From Zopfochytrium polystomum (taxonomy: Eukaryota; Chytridiomycota; Chytridiomycetes; Chytridiales; Chytridiaceae), in NCBI GenBank assembly GCA_025765615.1, contig JAIVFJ010000041.1, positions 186,001 through 250,000 on the forward strand: a stretch of 64,000 nt of DNA, given 5' to 3'. The translations under genes were made by a program, and so were the position numbers. A model generated the notes under the pieces. That model was not told the origin of the DNA, made no database searches, and saw nothing but the letters and a program-made list of their open reading frames with translations. Shown one piece after another: positions 7,104 through 15,764 of this stretch (position 1 is its first letter; each line of letters starts with the position of its first letter).

Positions 7104-9200
7104 AGGCCTCTTCTGCAACTTGGTGGGGTACCTGGTCTTGAACTCGAGCAGAAGGTCTTGGCAGTGAGTGAGGTTTGACTCAGGCTCCCAGGTGTTGTCA
7201 GCATCTGAGTAACCTTTCCACTTAACAAGGAACTTGAGTGTTCTTCCAAACCACTTGGCATCCAAGATTTGTTCAACCTCAAATTCCTCTTCACCTTCTA
7301 CCTCAACTGGAGGAGGAGGAGGAACAACTCTGCCTGGAATGGAATTGGCCACAAACTTCTCTAAAAGGCTGACATGGAAAACTGGGTGGATCTTCATGGA
7401 TGCAGGGAGATCCAGCTTGAAGGTGACTGGATTGATTTGCTCCAAGATCTTGAAAGGACCCAACTTGAGGTTGTCTAGCTTGGGACTTGGTCTTTTGGTC
7501 TGCAAGTTCTTCCTCAGAAGCCAAACTTGCTGACCCACAGCAAGGTCATGGTCCATTCTGTGAGTGTTGGCAAATCTTGAGGCATCTTCTTGGGCTTGCT
7601 TCAGGGTGGAGTCCAGGAAGGAGTTGATGATCTTGAGCTTATGTAAGTGTGAAGCCGCAGCAGGAGCTTGGACATTGGATAGGGTCTCTTGTCCCAGAAG
7701 ATCTCCTCTTGGATTGAAGCCATAGGTTGCAAAGAAAGGAGATAGCTGGGTGCTTGAGTGGAGAGAATTGTTGAGAGCAAATTCTGCCAGTGGAAGGAGG
7801 GTGGGCCAATCATCCTGTTGATAGCTGACATAGCACCTCAAATACTGCTCCAGAGTCTGGTTTGTTCTTTCTGTTTGTCCATCAGTCTGAGGGTGATAAG
7901 CAGTTGACAGTTGAGACTTGATTCCAAGGGCTGCTGTGAGTGCTTTCCAAAATTGAGATCTGAACTGTGGTCCTCTGTCACTGACGATTGACTGAGGCAG
8001 CCCATGGAGCCTGAATATGTGCTGCAAAAACAGGTCTGCTGTTCCTTGTGCATCTATATTCTCAGTGCAGGGGATGAAATGGGCCAACTTTGTCCTTCTG
8101 CAGATGACAACAAGGATAGAGTCAAATCCATGGGATGGGGGCAGTTTCACAATGAAGTCCATGGATATTGATGACCAAGGGCTGATGGCAATTGGGAGGG
8201 GCTCCAGAAGTCCATAGGGCTTGTGTCTGCTGGATTTGTTTCTTTGACAGGTTTCACAGCTGCTGACATAGTTCTTGATGTACTTCCTCATGCCTGGCCA
8301 GTAGAAGTCTCTGGAAACAAGCTCATATGTCTTGTGCTCTCCTGGGTGTCCAGCTGTTGCTGCATCATGCCTTGTCTTGAGTATCTCAAGTTTTTCCTCT
8401 TCTTGGCTGATTTGAATCTTGTGAGGCTTGGGGTCCTTGGAAATAGCATAGGCCCACACACTGTCAGGAAGCAATGAAAGGTGTGTCTTGGATGGTGGGG
8501 TGAAACCATCTCCCCCTTCAGGTGCAAGGTCTGTTCTTCTTGACAGGGCATCAGCCACAGTGTTAAGGTGGCCAGGAGAATAGCACAGCTTAAAGTCATA
8601 CTCAGAGAGCAGTTCAGCCCACCTGGCATGCCTCTGCTTGAGCAACCTCCTTGCCCTGAAGAAGGTGAGGTTCTTGTGATCAGAATAGACAGAGATGCCT
8701 TTAGAACCAGCCAAGTAGTGTCTCCAGAATTTGAATGCTTCCACAATTGCAAGCAACTCCTTGTCATGGACTGTGTAGTTACACTCAGCACTGTTCAGCT
8801 TCCTGGAGTAATATGCCACTGGGTGCAGAGGAGCAGAGGGGTCCTGAGAGCTTGGCTGGGACAGAACAGCACCGAGGGCATAGTCTGAGGCATCAGTTTC
8901 CAAGGTGAAGGGAAGCAAGGGATCCACATGCTTAAGGAGTGGTGCACTTGTGGTTGCTGTCTTAAGAGCTAGCCAGGCTTGCTCTGCTGCTGGGGTCCAT
9001 TCAAACTTGGTGGTCTTCTTGGTGAGATCAGTGAGAGGCTTGGCTATGGCAGAATAGTTGGCAATGAAGGTTCTGTAGAAGTTGCAAAATCCAAGGAAGC
9101 TTTGAACATCCTTGATGGAATTTGGAGCCTTCCATTCAAGAATAGTTTGGATCTTGTCTGGTGCCATGGAGATCCCTTTGTCAGACACAATGAACCCCAA
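7089..9200 (-). pseudogene. pol of element B, downstream half: RT thumb, RNase H, integrase, chromodomain
   Basis: 703 codons open after the frameshift at about 9220. Visible in order: RT connection; RNase H (D103, E148, D174, D217; residues about 98-220); integrase HHCC zinc site (H278, H285, C315, C318); DDE core (D348, D408, E444); and a C-terminal chromodomain (about 636-690, aromatic residues in VKWKGY and the TWEPE motif). The chromodomain classes this as a chromovirus, whose integrase is expected to target methylated-histone chromatin. In element A the same region is continuous with RT, so this is one gene split by a single base. Confidence 0.9.
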
Positions 9201-10786
9201 AAACTCAATGGAGGTCTTGTGAATTCACACTTCTCCAGCTTTGCATAGAGGTGATGCTGTCTGAGTCTCTCCAACACAGTCTTGACATGTCCCATATGGC
9301 TTGCAGTGTCGGACGAAAATACCAGGATATCATCCAGGTAGACAATGACAAAAAGGTCCAGAATATCCCTGAAGATGTCATTCATCATGCCTTGGAAAAT
9401 AGCTGGAGCATTGGTAAGTCCAAAGGGCATAACCAAGTACTCAAAGTGACCGTATTTGCATCTGAAGGCAGTCTTCCATTGATCCTGGGGCTTAATTCTG
9501 ACCAAATTGTAGGCACCTCTGAGGTCAATCTTGGAAAATATCCTTGCATGGCTCAGTTTGTCCAGTAATTCAGAGATGAGAGGCAGTGGATAGCGGTTCT
9601 TGACTGTCATCTCATTGAGATCTCTGTAGTCCACGCAGGGTCTCAGCCCCCCATCCTTCTTCTTGACAAAAAAGATGGGAGCTCCAGCTGGTGACTTGGA
9701 AGGTTGGATGAATCCCTTGTTCAGCATTTCTTCAATGTATTCTTGGAGGGCCTTGGCTTCTGGTGGAGAGAGGTGGTACAGTGGCTTGAAAGGTGGGCTG
9801 CAAGTTTCATCCTTGAGTGGGATTTCACAGTCATAAGGCCTCTGAGCTGGTAGCAGGTCTGCCTTGGTCTTGGAAAACACATCAGCATAAGGGAGATATT
9901 CTTTTGGTAGCTTGGATGCCAGCAAAAGGTCTGATGGGTCCAGGTTGTCGTGCTCCTCAGCAGTGGGGCTTGAATTCTTGACTGGGAACTGTGATTCTTG
10001 AATCTTTGACTGAGAGTTCTGTTCTTGGCAAAGACTGTGAGCTGTGGAACTTGAATCTTGAATGTGGACTGTGAACTGTGGTACTTGAATCTTTGACTGT
10101 GGGTTCTGTGAACAAGAGTCATGGCCATGACTGTGAGCTCTATGAGCTCTACTTGAATCTTGACTGTGAACTGTGAACTGTGGAACTGGAGTCTTGGCTG
10201 GCTGTGAACCTTGAGACTTGGGGGCTTGACTTGAGTTTTGGGTGACTGTTCCGATTGGTGGAGGTTGGACTTGACCAGTGACCCAATCAATGGCAGGGTT
10301 CTGGGCTTGCAGCCATGGTAATCCCAGGATGACAGAGAATGTGGGTGAGCCAAGATCCAATACTTCCAGATTGACCATGGATGGTGGAAAGTCTTGGATG
10401 TGGAGGTTTAGCTTGGTTTCATGGCTGATTTCCTTGAACAGAGCATGATTGGCAAAGTGGACCTTGAGGGGTGTGGATTTCTTGATCGTAGGAATGGCAC
10501 AAGACTTGGCAAGGGTGGCATCAATGATGTTGCAGGATGATCCAGAGTCTATAAGGGCCTTGGTTGTGATGGTTGACTTGGGTGAGAGTTGAATCTTGAC
10601 ATCCATGGTGAGTTGGTGGGGCTTGGAATCTGAGGTGTTTGTGGTGCTGGTGGTGGTGATGAAACAGGGGCAGCTTGGAGGAGGGTCCAGGGAATTGCCC
10701 CTCAGTGAGCCTGGACCTGGGAGTTTGGGTGCTTCTTCCTTGGGCAGTCCTTGACAGCATGCTCCTTGGAGCCACAGTAAAAACAC
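9044..10786 (-). pseudogene. pol of element B, upstream half: protease and RT, ends at a one-base frameshift
   Basis: 580 codons starting in the -1 frame overlapping gag. It encodes an aspartic protease (ALIDSGSS), a linker of degenerate repeats (motif like IQVPQFTV..QDSS), and RT fingers-palm with the YLDD active site (about residue 483). True homology ends at LEKCEF (residue about 522), after which a lost G near 9220 throws translation out of frame for 58 codons. Downstream pol resumes in the frame of 7089-9200. Two overlapping frames for RT mean this copy cannot make full pol without correction at the RNA or translation level. Confidence 0.9.
10666..10729 (-). promoter_or_regulatory. -1 frameshift site of element B
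   Basis: Same architecture as in A, shifted by 7800: CCCAAAC at 10729-10723, a perfect 8-bp stem (10717-10710 with 10691-10684) and a 7-bp second stem (10702-10696 with 10672-10666). Conservation in two copies supports selection or very recent descent. Confidence 0.78.
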
Positions 10787-11625
10787 AGTCCCTGCTGGGC
10801 CCTCCTTGTTTTCTCCTCTTGGCTCAGAGGACCCTTAGGAAGTGCCTCAACTGCATCCACTTGCATGGGTTCAGGAACTGTAAGAGCTTGAGGAACTGGG
10901 GTAGGTCTTGATGTAGTTCCTACTTGTCTTTGCTTCAGCCTCTTGGAGTAGAGTCTGTTGTCAATCTTGATGGCAAGGAGAATGTACTCTTCCAAGGTCT
11001 CAGGGATGTGCAGAGACTGGGAGAGCATGTCTTGGATAGACTCATGGAGACCATCATGGTACAGCTCCATCAGAGCTGCATCATTGTATCCAGAGTCTCT
11101 GGCTAGTTGCTTGAATTGGTTGGTGTAGGCCACACAAGATTGCTTTCCTTGCTTGATATGCTTGAGCTTGGATCTTGCTGTCCAAGATGCGTAGGGGTCA
11201 CCAAAGGTAGCTTCCAGCCCCTCCCAGAGCTCTTGCAGGGTGTTGGGTGTGCTTGGGAGAGATCTGTACCATGATTGAGCTTGACCAGACAGGAGGGTGC
11301 TTGTGAAAAGAACCTTGACTTGCTCACTGGGAAATCTTGAAGGTTGGAGAAGGATGACATTCTCCACAGTGGCCATGAAGTTCCTAAGGTCTTTGGCCAG
11401 CCCAGTGAACTTGTCAGGGCTGGGAACCTTGGGCTCTCTTGCTTGGTTGGCTTGAGGCAGGGGAAGAGCTTGATGTTCTTGTTGGTGAAGTTGTTGTTGA
11501 AGCTGGTGCTGCTGGTGAAGGACTTGTTCTTGAAGTTGGTGTGTCTGTCTTGAGAGGGCTTGTAATTGGTCCATCAAGGCTTGGAAGGCAGTTGCATCAG
11601 GGAAGGTGTTGTTTGGGTCAGACAT
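10702..11625 (-). CDS. gag: Gag-like protein, element B
   Basis: 307 residues, intact, with a Q/H-rich N-terminal part, capsid region and C-terminal CCHC knuckle. It differs from the element A copy by only a few residues. The ATG at 11625 follows the primer-binding site (11653-11663) by 27 bp. Confidence 0.92.
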   Translation of the reverse strand: MSDPNNTFPDATAFQALMDQLQALSRQTHQLQEQVLHQQHQLQQQLHQQEHQALPLPQANQAREPKVPSPDKFTGLAKDLRNFMATVENVILLQPSRFPSEQVKVLFTSTLLSGQAQSWYRSLPSTPNTLQELWEGLEATFGDPYASWTARSKLKHIKQGKQSCVAYTNQFKQLARDSGYNDAALMELYHDGLHESIQDMLSQSLHIPETLEEYILLAIKIDNRLYSKRLKQRQVGTTSRPTPVPQALTVPEPMQVDAVEALPKGPLSQEEKTRRAQQGLCFYCGSKEHAVKDCPRKKHPNSQVQAH

Positions 11626-11652
11626 GATGGCAGAGAGTAGTAGGAGAGGGTG

Positions 11653-11663
11653 AAGTGAATTAT
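11653..11663 (-). other. Self-priming primer-binding site (element B)
   Basis: ATAATTCACTT on the minus strand, two bases from the LTR edge at 11666. It is complementary over 11 nt to 11746-11736 in the LTR. Confidence 0.78.
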
Positions 11664-11665
11664 GA

Positions 11666-11973
11666 TGTCAGGAACAGGGCAGGACAGGACAAGGCAGACA
11701 AGGAACTGAGAGGAGTGATGATTGTATTGGAAACAATAATTCACTTGAGGGGTGGGACAGATCCCCCATCCCCCTTTTATACCTTTTGAGAGTCTTCCTT
11801 GTCAAGACTCAAAGAAAGTTCCAGAAAGAGCAATTAGTAATACAATGATACCAATGATACCAATGACAACAAGACAAGTCAGGAAAACAAAGAAGGTTCC
11901 AGAAGGTTCCACAAGGTTCCATGAAGGAATGTTCTAGAAGGTTCCAGAGGTTTCCAGAGGGTGATTCATAACA
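11666..11973 (-). repeat. LTR, 308 bp (5' LTR of B)
   Basis: It appears identical to 6411-6718, has the same TATA, self-priming and heat-shock elements, and is followed by the same 17-bp spacer (11974-11990). Confidence 0.92.
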
Positions 11974-11990
11974 AGGGCCCAGATCCCAGG
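11974..11990. other. Second copy of the 17-bp inter-LTR spacer
   Basis: Identical to 6719-6735. Repetition of LTR308-spacer-LTR353 at both ends of B shows the unit was duplicated as a block. Confidence 0.85.
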
Positions 11991-12343
11991 TGTCAGGAAC
12001 AGGGCAGGACAGGACAAGGCAGACAAGGAACTGAGAGGAGTGATGATTGTATTGGAAACAATAATTCACTTGAGGGATGGGACAGGTCCCCCATCCCCCT
12101 TTTATACCTTTTGAGAGTCTTCCTTGTCAAGACTCAAAGAAAGTTCCAGAAAGAGCAATTAGTAATACAATGATACCAATGATACCAATGACAACAAGAC
12201 AAGTCAGGAAAGCAAAGAAGGTTCCAGAAGGTTCCACAAGGTTCCATGAAGGAATGTTCTAGAAGGTTCCAGAAGGTTCCAGAAGGTTCCATGAAGGAAT
12301 GTTCTAGAAGGTTCCAGAGGTTTCCAGAGGGTGATTCATAACA
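11991..12343 (-). repeat. LTR, 353-bp variant, outermost copy
   Basis: It carries the same 45-bp duplication as 6736-7088, with eight contiguous heat-shock units at 12252-12289. Immediately right is CCAGG (12344-12348), the target-site duplication partner of 6731-6735. Confidence 0.92.
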
Positions 12344-12348
12344 CCAGG

Positions 12349-13287
12349 GTCAAAGGAGTGAGTATAGTCTCACAGTGAGCTTTCTTCTGTCTGGGAGATA
12401 AGGCTTGTTTGGTGGAACTGACTGGTTTGCAGCAAGAGGCACAAGATGACTGTCAGTTATCGTTCTCACGATGCCCATGGGAGAGCAAGCCACCACCAAT
12501 GCAGACCTGGGTGCTGGCTTGTGCTGTTGACAAAAAATACTCGAAGTATTAAGTGGAACGGAAACCTGGTGTTAACAGTTTTCCTCCTCCTCAGCTCAAG
12601 CAGATAATATAGGAGAGGTTTTTACCCTGTGCTGGTCATGCTTGCCTAGCAACTATTACAGTGTGCATATCATCATTATGTATCAATTATTCATAACAAA
12701 GTTTTTTTCTCTTTCTCTCCAAGTTGGGGAAAGGATAACCCACAAACACACATCTCCACTTCATTCACTCCTTCCACTCACTCACTCAGAGTAGACTGTT
12801 TACAATCGCAGTCGAAAATCGCGGCTGGAGGCTGCAATTGCTGCGAAGTGGTGATAATGGAGGTGAGATCACAGCCGAAATCGCGGCCAAAGGCAGCGAT
12901 TGCGGCAAGTAGTGAAGTTTGCAAATCTCACAGGCATATCTTTATTATTGCAGCTGTACTTGCATTTGCCAGCCCAACCTTGAAAACATTGGACGAATTT
13001 TGTGAGCCACTGTGGAAGCAAGTTACGCAGATCCACACTGTACTCACTCCTTGTCTCTCCCTTGTGGTGGCTTCCTTGTTGCGTCCTGCTTGGACGTTCT
13101 GTATTCATCGATGTCGACAACTTTGAGAACAAGTGGGTGCTTTTCGGCTGCCTGTCAAAATCTCAAGTTGGGAGCACGGTGACCATGAAGGTGGGAAGAA
13201 GTGGCATGATTGGAAGAGAATTTGGTCCCCACTTCCAATCACCACCACAGTATTCTCCTACGGTGGAGGGTTTTAGTGTGTCCCAGT
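12349..13287. other. Intergenic sequence; pre-insertion upstream region of the Vnx1-like gene
   Basis: No gene recognised. Before the LINE arrived this stretch was contiguous with 21786 onward, so it is the original upstream/promoter region of the exchanger gene. It holds two related blocks containing AATCGCGGC near 12814-12846 and 12878-12911. Short open frames on both strands show no family features. Confidence 0.6.
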
Positions 13288-13303
13288 AGTTCGCGTTGGG
13301 ATG
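13288..13303. repeat. LINE target-site duplication, left copy
   Basis: agttcgcgttgggatg, repeated at 21770-21785 directly after the LINE A-tail. This 16-bp duplication fixes the LINE ends. Confidence 0.92.
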
Positions 13304-13429
13304 GAAGTGGAGAATCTTGATAGCTTCCAAATCCAGATCCTCAACCTCCTCCCAATCGTCAAGAGACACTCAAGACTGCACACCACCACCCCCCACCACC
13401 TTGCCACCGCCCTCCACCACCTTCCCACT

Positions 13430-13880
13430 GCCAGATCAACGTCAGATCAACATCAGATTGTTGTCAGATCGTCAGATCATCATCAGATCGACTTCAGATT
13501 GACTCCAGAACCCTCCACCACCACCCCCCACCGCTTTGCCACTGCCAGATTGACGTCAGATCTTCATCAGATCGTCAGACCATCGTCAGGTCAACGTCAG
13601 TTTGACTCCAGATCATCAGATTGACATCAGATCTTCATCAGATTGACTCCAGATCGTCAGATTGACGTCAGATCTTCGTTAGATTGTCACATCATCGTCA
13701 GGTCAACGTCAGATTTTCGTCAGATTGTCTCCAGATCATCATATCATCATCAGATTGTTGCCAGATTGACTCCAGATTATTACCAGAACGCCCAATTCTT
13801 GTCAGATTGCCAGATAACCATCCGATTGTTGTCAGATCATCGTCAGATTGACTTCAGATTGCTGCCAGATTGCCTCCAGC
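13430..13880 (+). repeat. Degenerate CAGATTG/GTCAGATC repeats in LINE 5' region
   Basis: Dozens of short, imperfect units of the type GTCAGATYG and CTCCAGATT. The repeats include two full CRE palindromes, TGACGTCA, at 13551-13558 and 13663-13670, plus several half sites (ACGTCA). The position at the LINE 5' end suggests an internal promoter. Part of the array is also translatable in the ORF1 frame. Confidence 0.7.
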
Positions 13881-15619
13881 AATCACTTTCCTCCTTCACC
13901 ACCACAACCACATTGCAACCACATCACAACCTTTGTGCTGAATTGGGATTGGCACCCCCCTATTTCATGAGCAGCCCACCTCCCTCCACGTTCTTCGGCA
14001 CCCACGCTGATCAACACATATTGACAATCACCACTCAGCCAGACCCCACTATTGCCCCACTCACTGAACTTGACATCCTACGCTTTATCTCCACTTGCGA
14101 CCTCACCATCCGACAGCGGCCCTTGCTCTCAAAGGACCAGACTTCTTACTCGCTCCGCCTTCTGCATCCTTTGTCGGACGAACAGACTGCCTGTCTTCAG
14201 ACCACATCCCCACACATTAAATTTTCTTACACCTGTCGACTACCAGCTGCTGCCACAGAATTCACCAACGAACCTACCAACCAACTCGTACTCCAACACC
14301 TGGCTCCTGGAACTACTAGAAAGAACTTTGATGAGCAAAAGGACTCCCTGCGTCATGCAATCACCTCTGCTTTATCCTCGTGCGGCTCCATAATGGCTAT
14401 TCATTTTGCACACCACCAGCTTTCTGCCTCTGCATCTGCCACAGTTCTTTTTGACGGCCCTCCTCACAATCCCCCTCAGTTCATAACTATTATGGGTGCA
14501 GGTGTCACTATTCGACCACTGGAACCTTCTGCAGAAAACCAGCGGCGAATCAGCGATGAAAAGCAACGCACAGCTGTCCTTTATAACATTCGTCGCTCCA
14601 CAAGTATCTATGACCTTCAGGCCATCCAATATGAGTTTGGGTGCACGTCAGTTCGCATTCCAGGATTCTTCAACTCAGCAAAGGGCACTGCTGGCCTTTC
14701 GTCGTCTGCCCATTTTGTTTTTACAACCCGCGCATTGATGTTGCAAAAAACTAACCAATCAGTTGTCTTCAATGGCCGTGCACTCCCATTTCACCCACTC
14801 CAAAAGGAAGATTTCACTCCCTTCCCCTGCTGTCGCCGTTGTGGAAACTCCAACCATACCTCTCAATCTTGCAAAACTGGCCGCCCCTCCGGCTCCCTCC
14901 TTAACCAAGCCACTTCAGCAGATTCCAAAGACAACAGCCAGACAGCTCAGGCCCCTCCTGACACCACAACTCCCCCACCTGTCCTGTCTGCTCCCCCTCC
15001 TGTCCCTCCTCCACAGCTGCAGTCAATTTTGAAGGTCCTTGAAAACATCCAGCAACAGCTTCTCGCACAACAGACCTCCTTGCACACAGAGCTGAAAGAG
15101 CATCAGACATCAGTACGCACTGACATCCAAAAACTCACCACTCAGCTTTCCCAACTTGAGCCAATCCCTGCAGCACTGGAACACGGCTTAGCAAAGGTGG
15201 ACCACGACATTCAGAGACTTGCAGCTGCTGCAGCCACCGTGGACACTTCACTCAAAAACCATGCTGGCGCCATCCACAACCTAAATCAGCGAGTCACCAC
15301 ACTGGAGCCACTCACTGCACAATTGGACAGCCGCCTCACCACAGTGGACACAACCACCCAGCTCCTCAGCTCTCGCCTCCGGACAATTGAAGAATGGTTG
15401 AAATACAATGACCCGATCGATGAGGACCTTGACGACCGTTCCTCCGCTGAACCTTCTTCTACTACTACTGTCCCAGCTCGATCAGCTGTCACCACACACT
15501 CAAGCTCCAGTTCCTCTTCAACTCCTCCCAACAGAACTGCCCCCAAACCTGCCCCCAAACCTGCCCCCAAACCTGCCCCAAAAACTGCCTCAAAAACCAG
15601 GAACACTGCCTCAACTTGA
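13643..15619 (+). CDS. LINE ORF1 protein (nucleic-acid-binding, CCHC knuckle, coiled coil)
   Basis: Open for 658 codons from 13643. The first about 100 residues simply translate the 5' repeats, so the ATG at 13967 (residue 109) is the more likely start. From there it has two alpha/beta regions of RRM-like pattern (about 200-390), a CCHC zinc knuckle (CRRCGNSNHTSQSC, about 397-411), a long heptad-rich coiled coil (about 460-590), and a proline/alanine/lysine repeat (PAPKPAPK, about 635-650). This is the usual plan of a LINE RNA-binding chaperone that coats element RNA. Confidence 0.85.
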   Translation: MTPDRQIDVRSSLDCHIIVRSTSDFRQIVSRSSYHHQIVARLTPDYYQNAQFLSDCQITIRLLSDHRQIDFRLLPDCLQQSLSSFTTTTTLQPHHNLCAELGLAPPYFMSSPPPSTFFGTHADQHILTITTQPDPTIAPLTELDILRFISTCDLTIRQRPLLSKDQTSYSLRLLHPLSDEQTACLQTTSPHIKFSYTCRLPAAATEFTNEPTNQLVLQHLAPGTTRKNFDEQKDSLRHAITSALSSCGSIMAIHFAHHQLSASASATVLFDGPPHNPPQFITIMGAGVTIRPLEPSAENQRRISDEKQRTAVLYNIRRSTSIYDLQAIQYEFGCTSVRIPGFFNSAKGTAGLSSSAHFVFTTRALMLQKTNQSVVFNGRALPFHPLQKEDFTPFPCCRRCGNSNHTSQSCKTGRPSGSLLNQATSADSKDNSQTAQAPPDTTTPPPVLSAPPPVPPPQLQSILKVLENIQQQLLAQQTSLHTELKEHQTSVRTDIQKLTTQLSQLEPIPAALEHGLAKVDHDIQRLAAAAATVDTSLKNHAGAIHNLNQRVTTLEPLTAQLDSRLTTVDTTTQLLSSRLRTIEEWLKYNDPIDEDLDDRSSAEPSSTTTVPARSAVTTHSSSSSSSTPPNRTAPKPAPKPAPKPAPKTASKTRNTAST

Positions 15620-15686
15620 CCAATACTCTTATCCTTTTTTTTTTTTTGTGAAAGCCCCTTTGCTATTGATATCACTCTTATTTCTC

Positions 15687-15722
<36 letters not shown>

Positions 15723-15764
15723 AGAGACATTATTAGCAGGACTTCCTGCACCCCTTAGTCAACT
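15620..15764 (+). other. ORF1-ORF2 junction with T12 and A34 tracts
   Basis: Contains T12 at about 15636-15647 and an uninterrupted A34 run at 15688-15721, 43 bp before the ORF2 ATG. The two tracts could pair in RNA. A poly(A) run inside a LINE is unusual: it may be a fossil tail from a template switch, or it may help ORF2 initiation. Confidence 0.7.

Larger units (their letters stand above)
6736..12343 (-). mobile_element. Element B: near-complete chromovirus with mismatched LTRs
   Basis: Internal region 7089-11665 with gag, pol, chromodomain, polypurine tract and self-priming site. Its 3' LTR is the 353-bp type (6736-7088) and its 5' LTR the 308-bp type (11666-11973), followed by the 17-bp spacer and a further 353-bp LTR (11991-12343). 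LTRs of one insertion should match, so B is a recombinant: CCAGG duplications (6731-6735 and 12344-12348) mark the original 353-LTR insertion, and the inner 308-spacer-353 block is a copy of the block at 6411-7088. Pol is broken by one base. Confidence 0.88.

Noticed and set aside
12848..13132. Open frames of 87-95 codons on both strands before the LINE
   Set aside because: Overlapping on both strands, no domain, no splice context; the region is better explained as the former exchanger upstream region.
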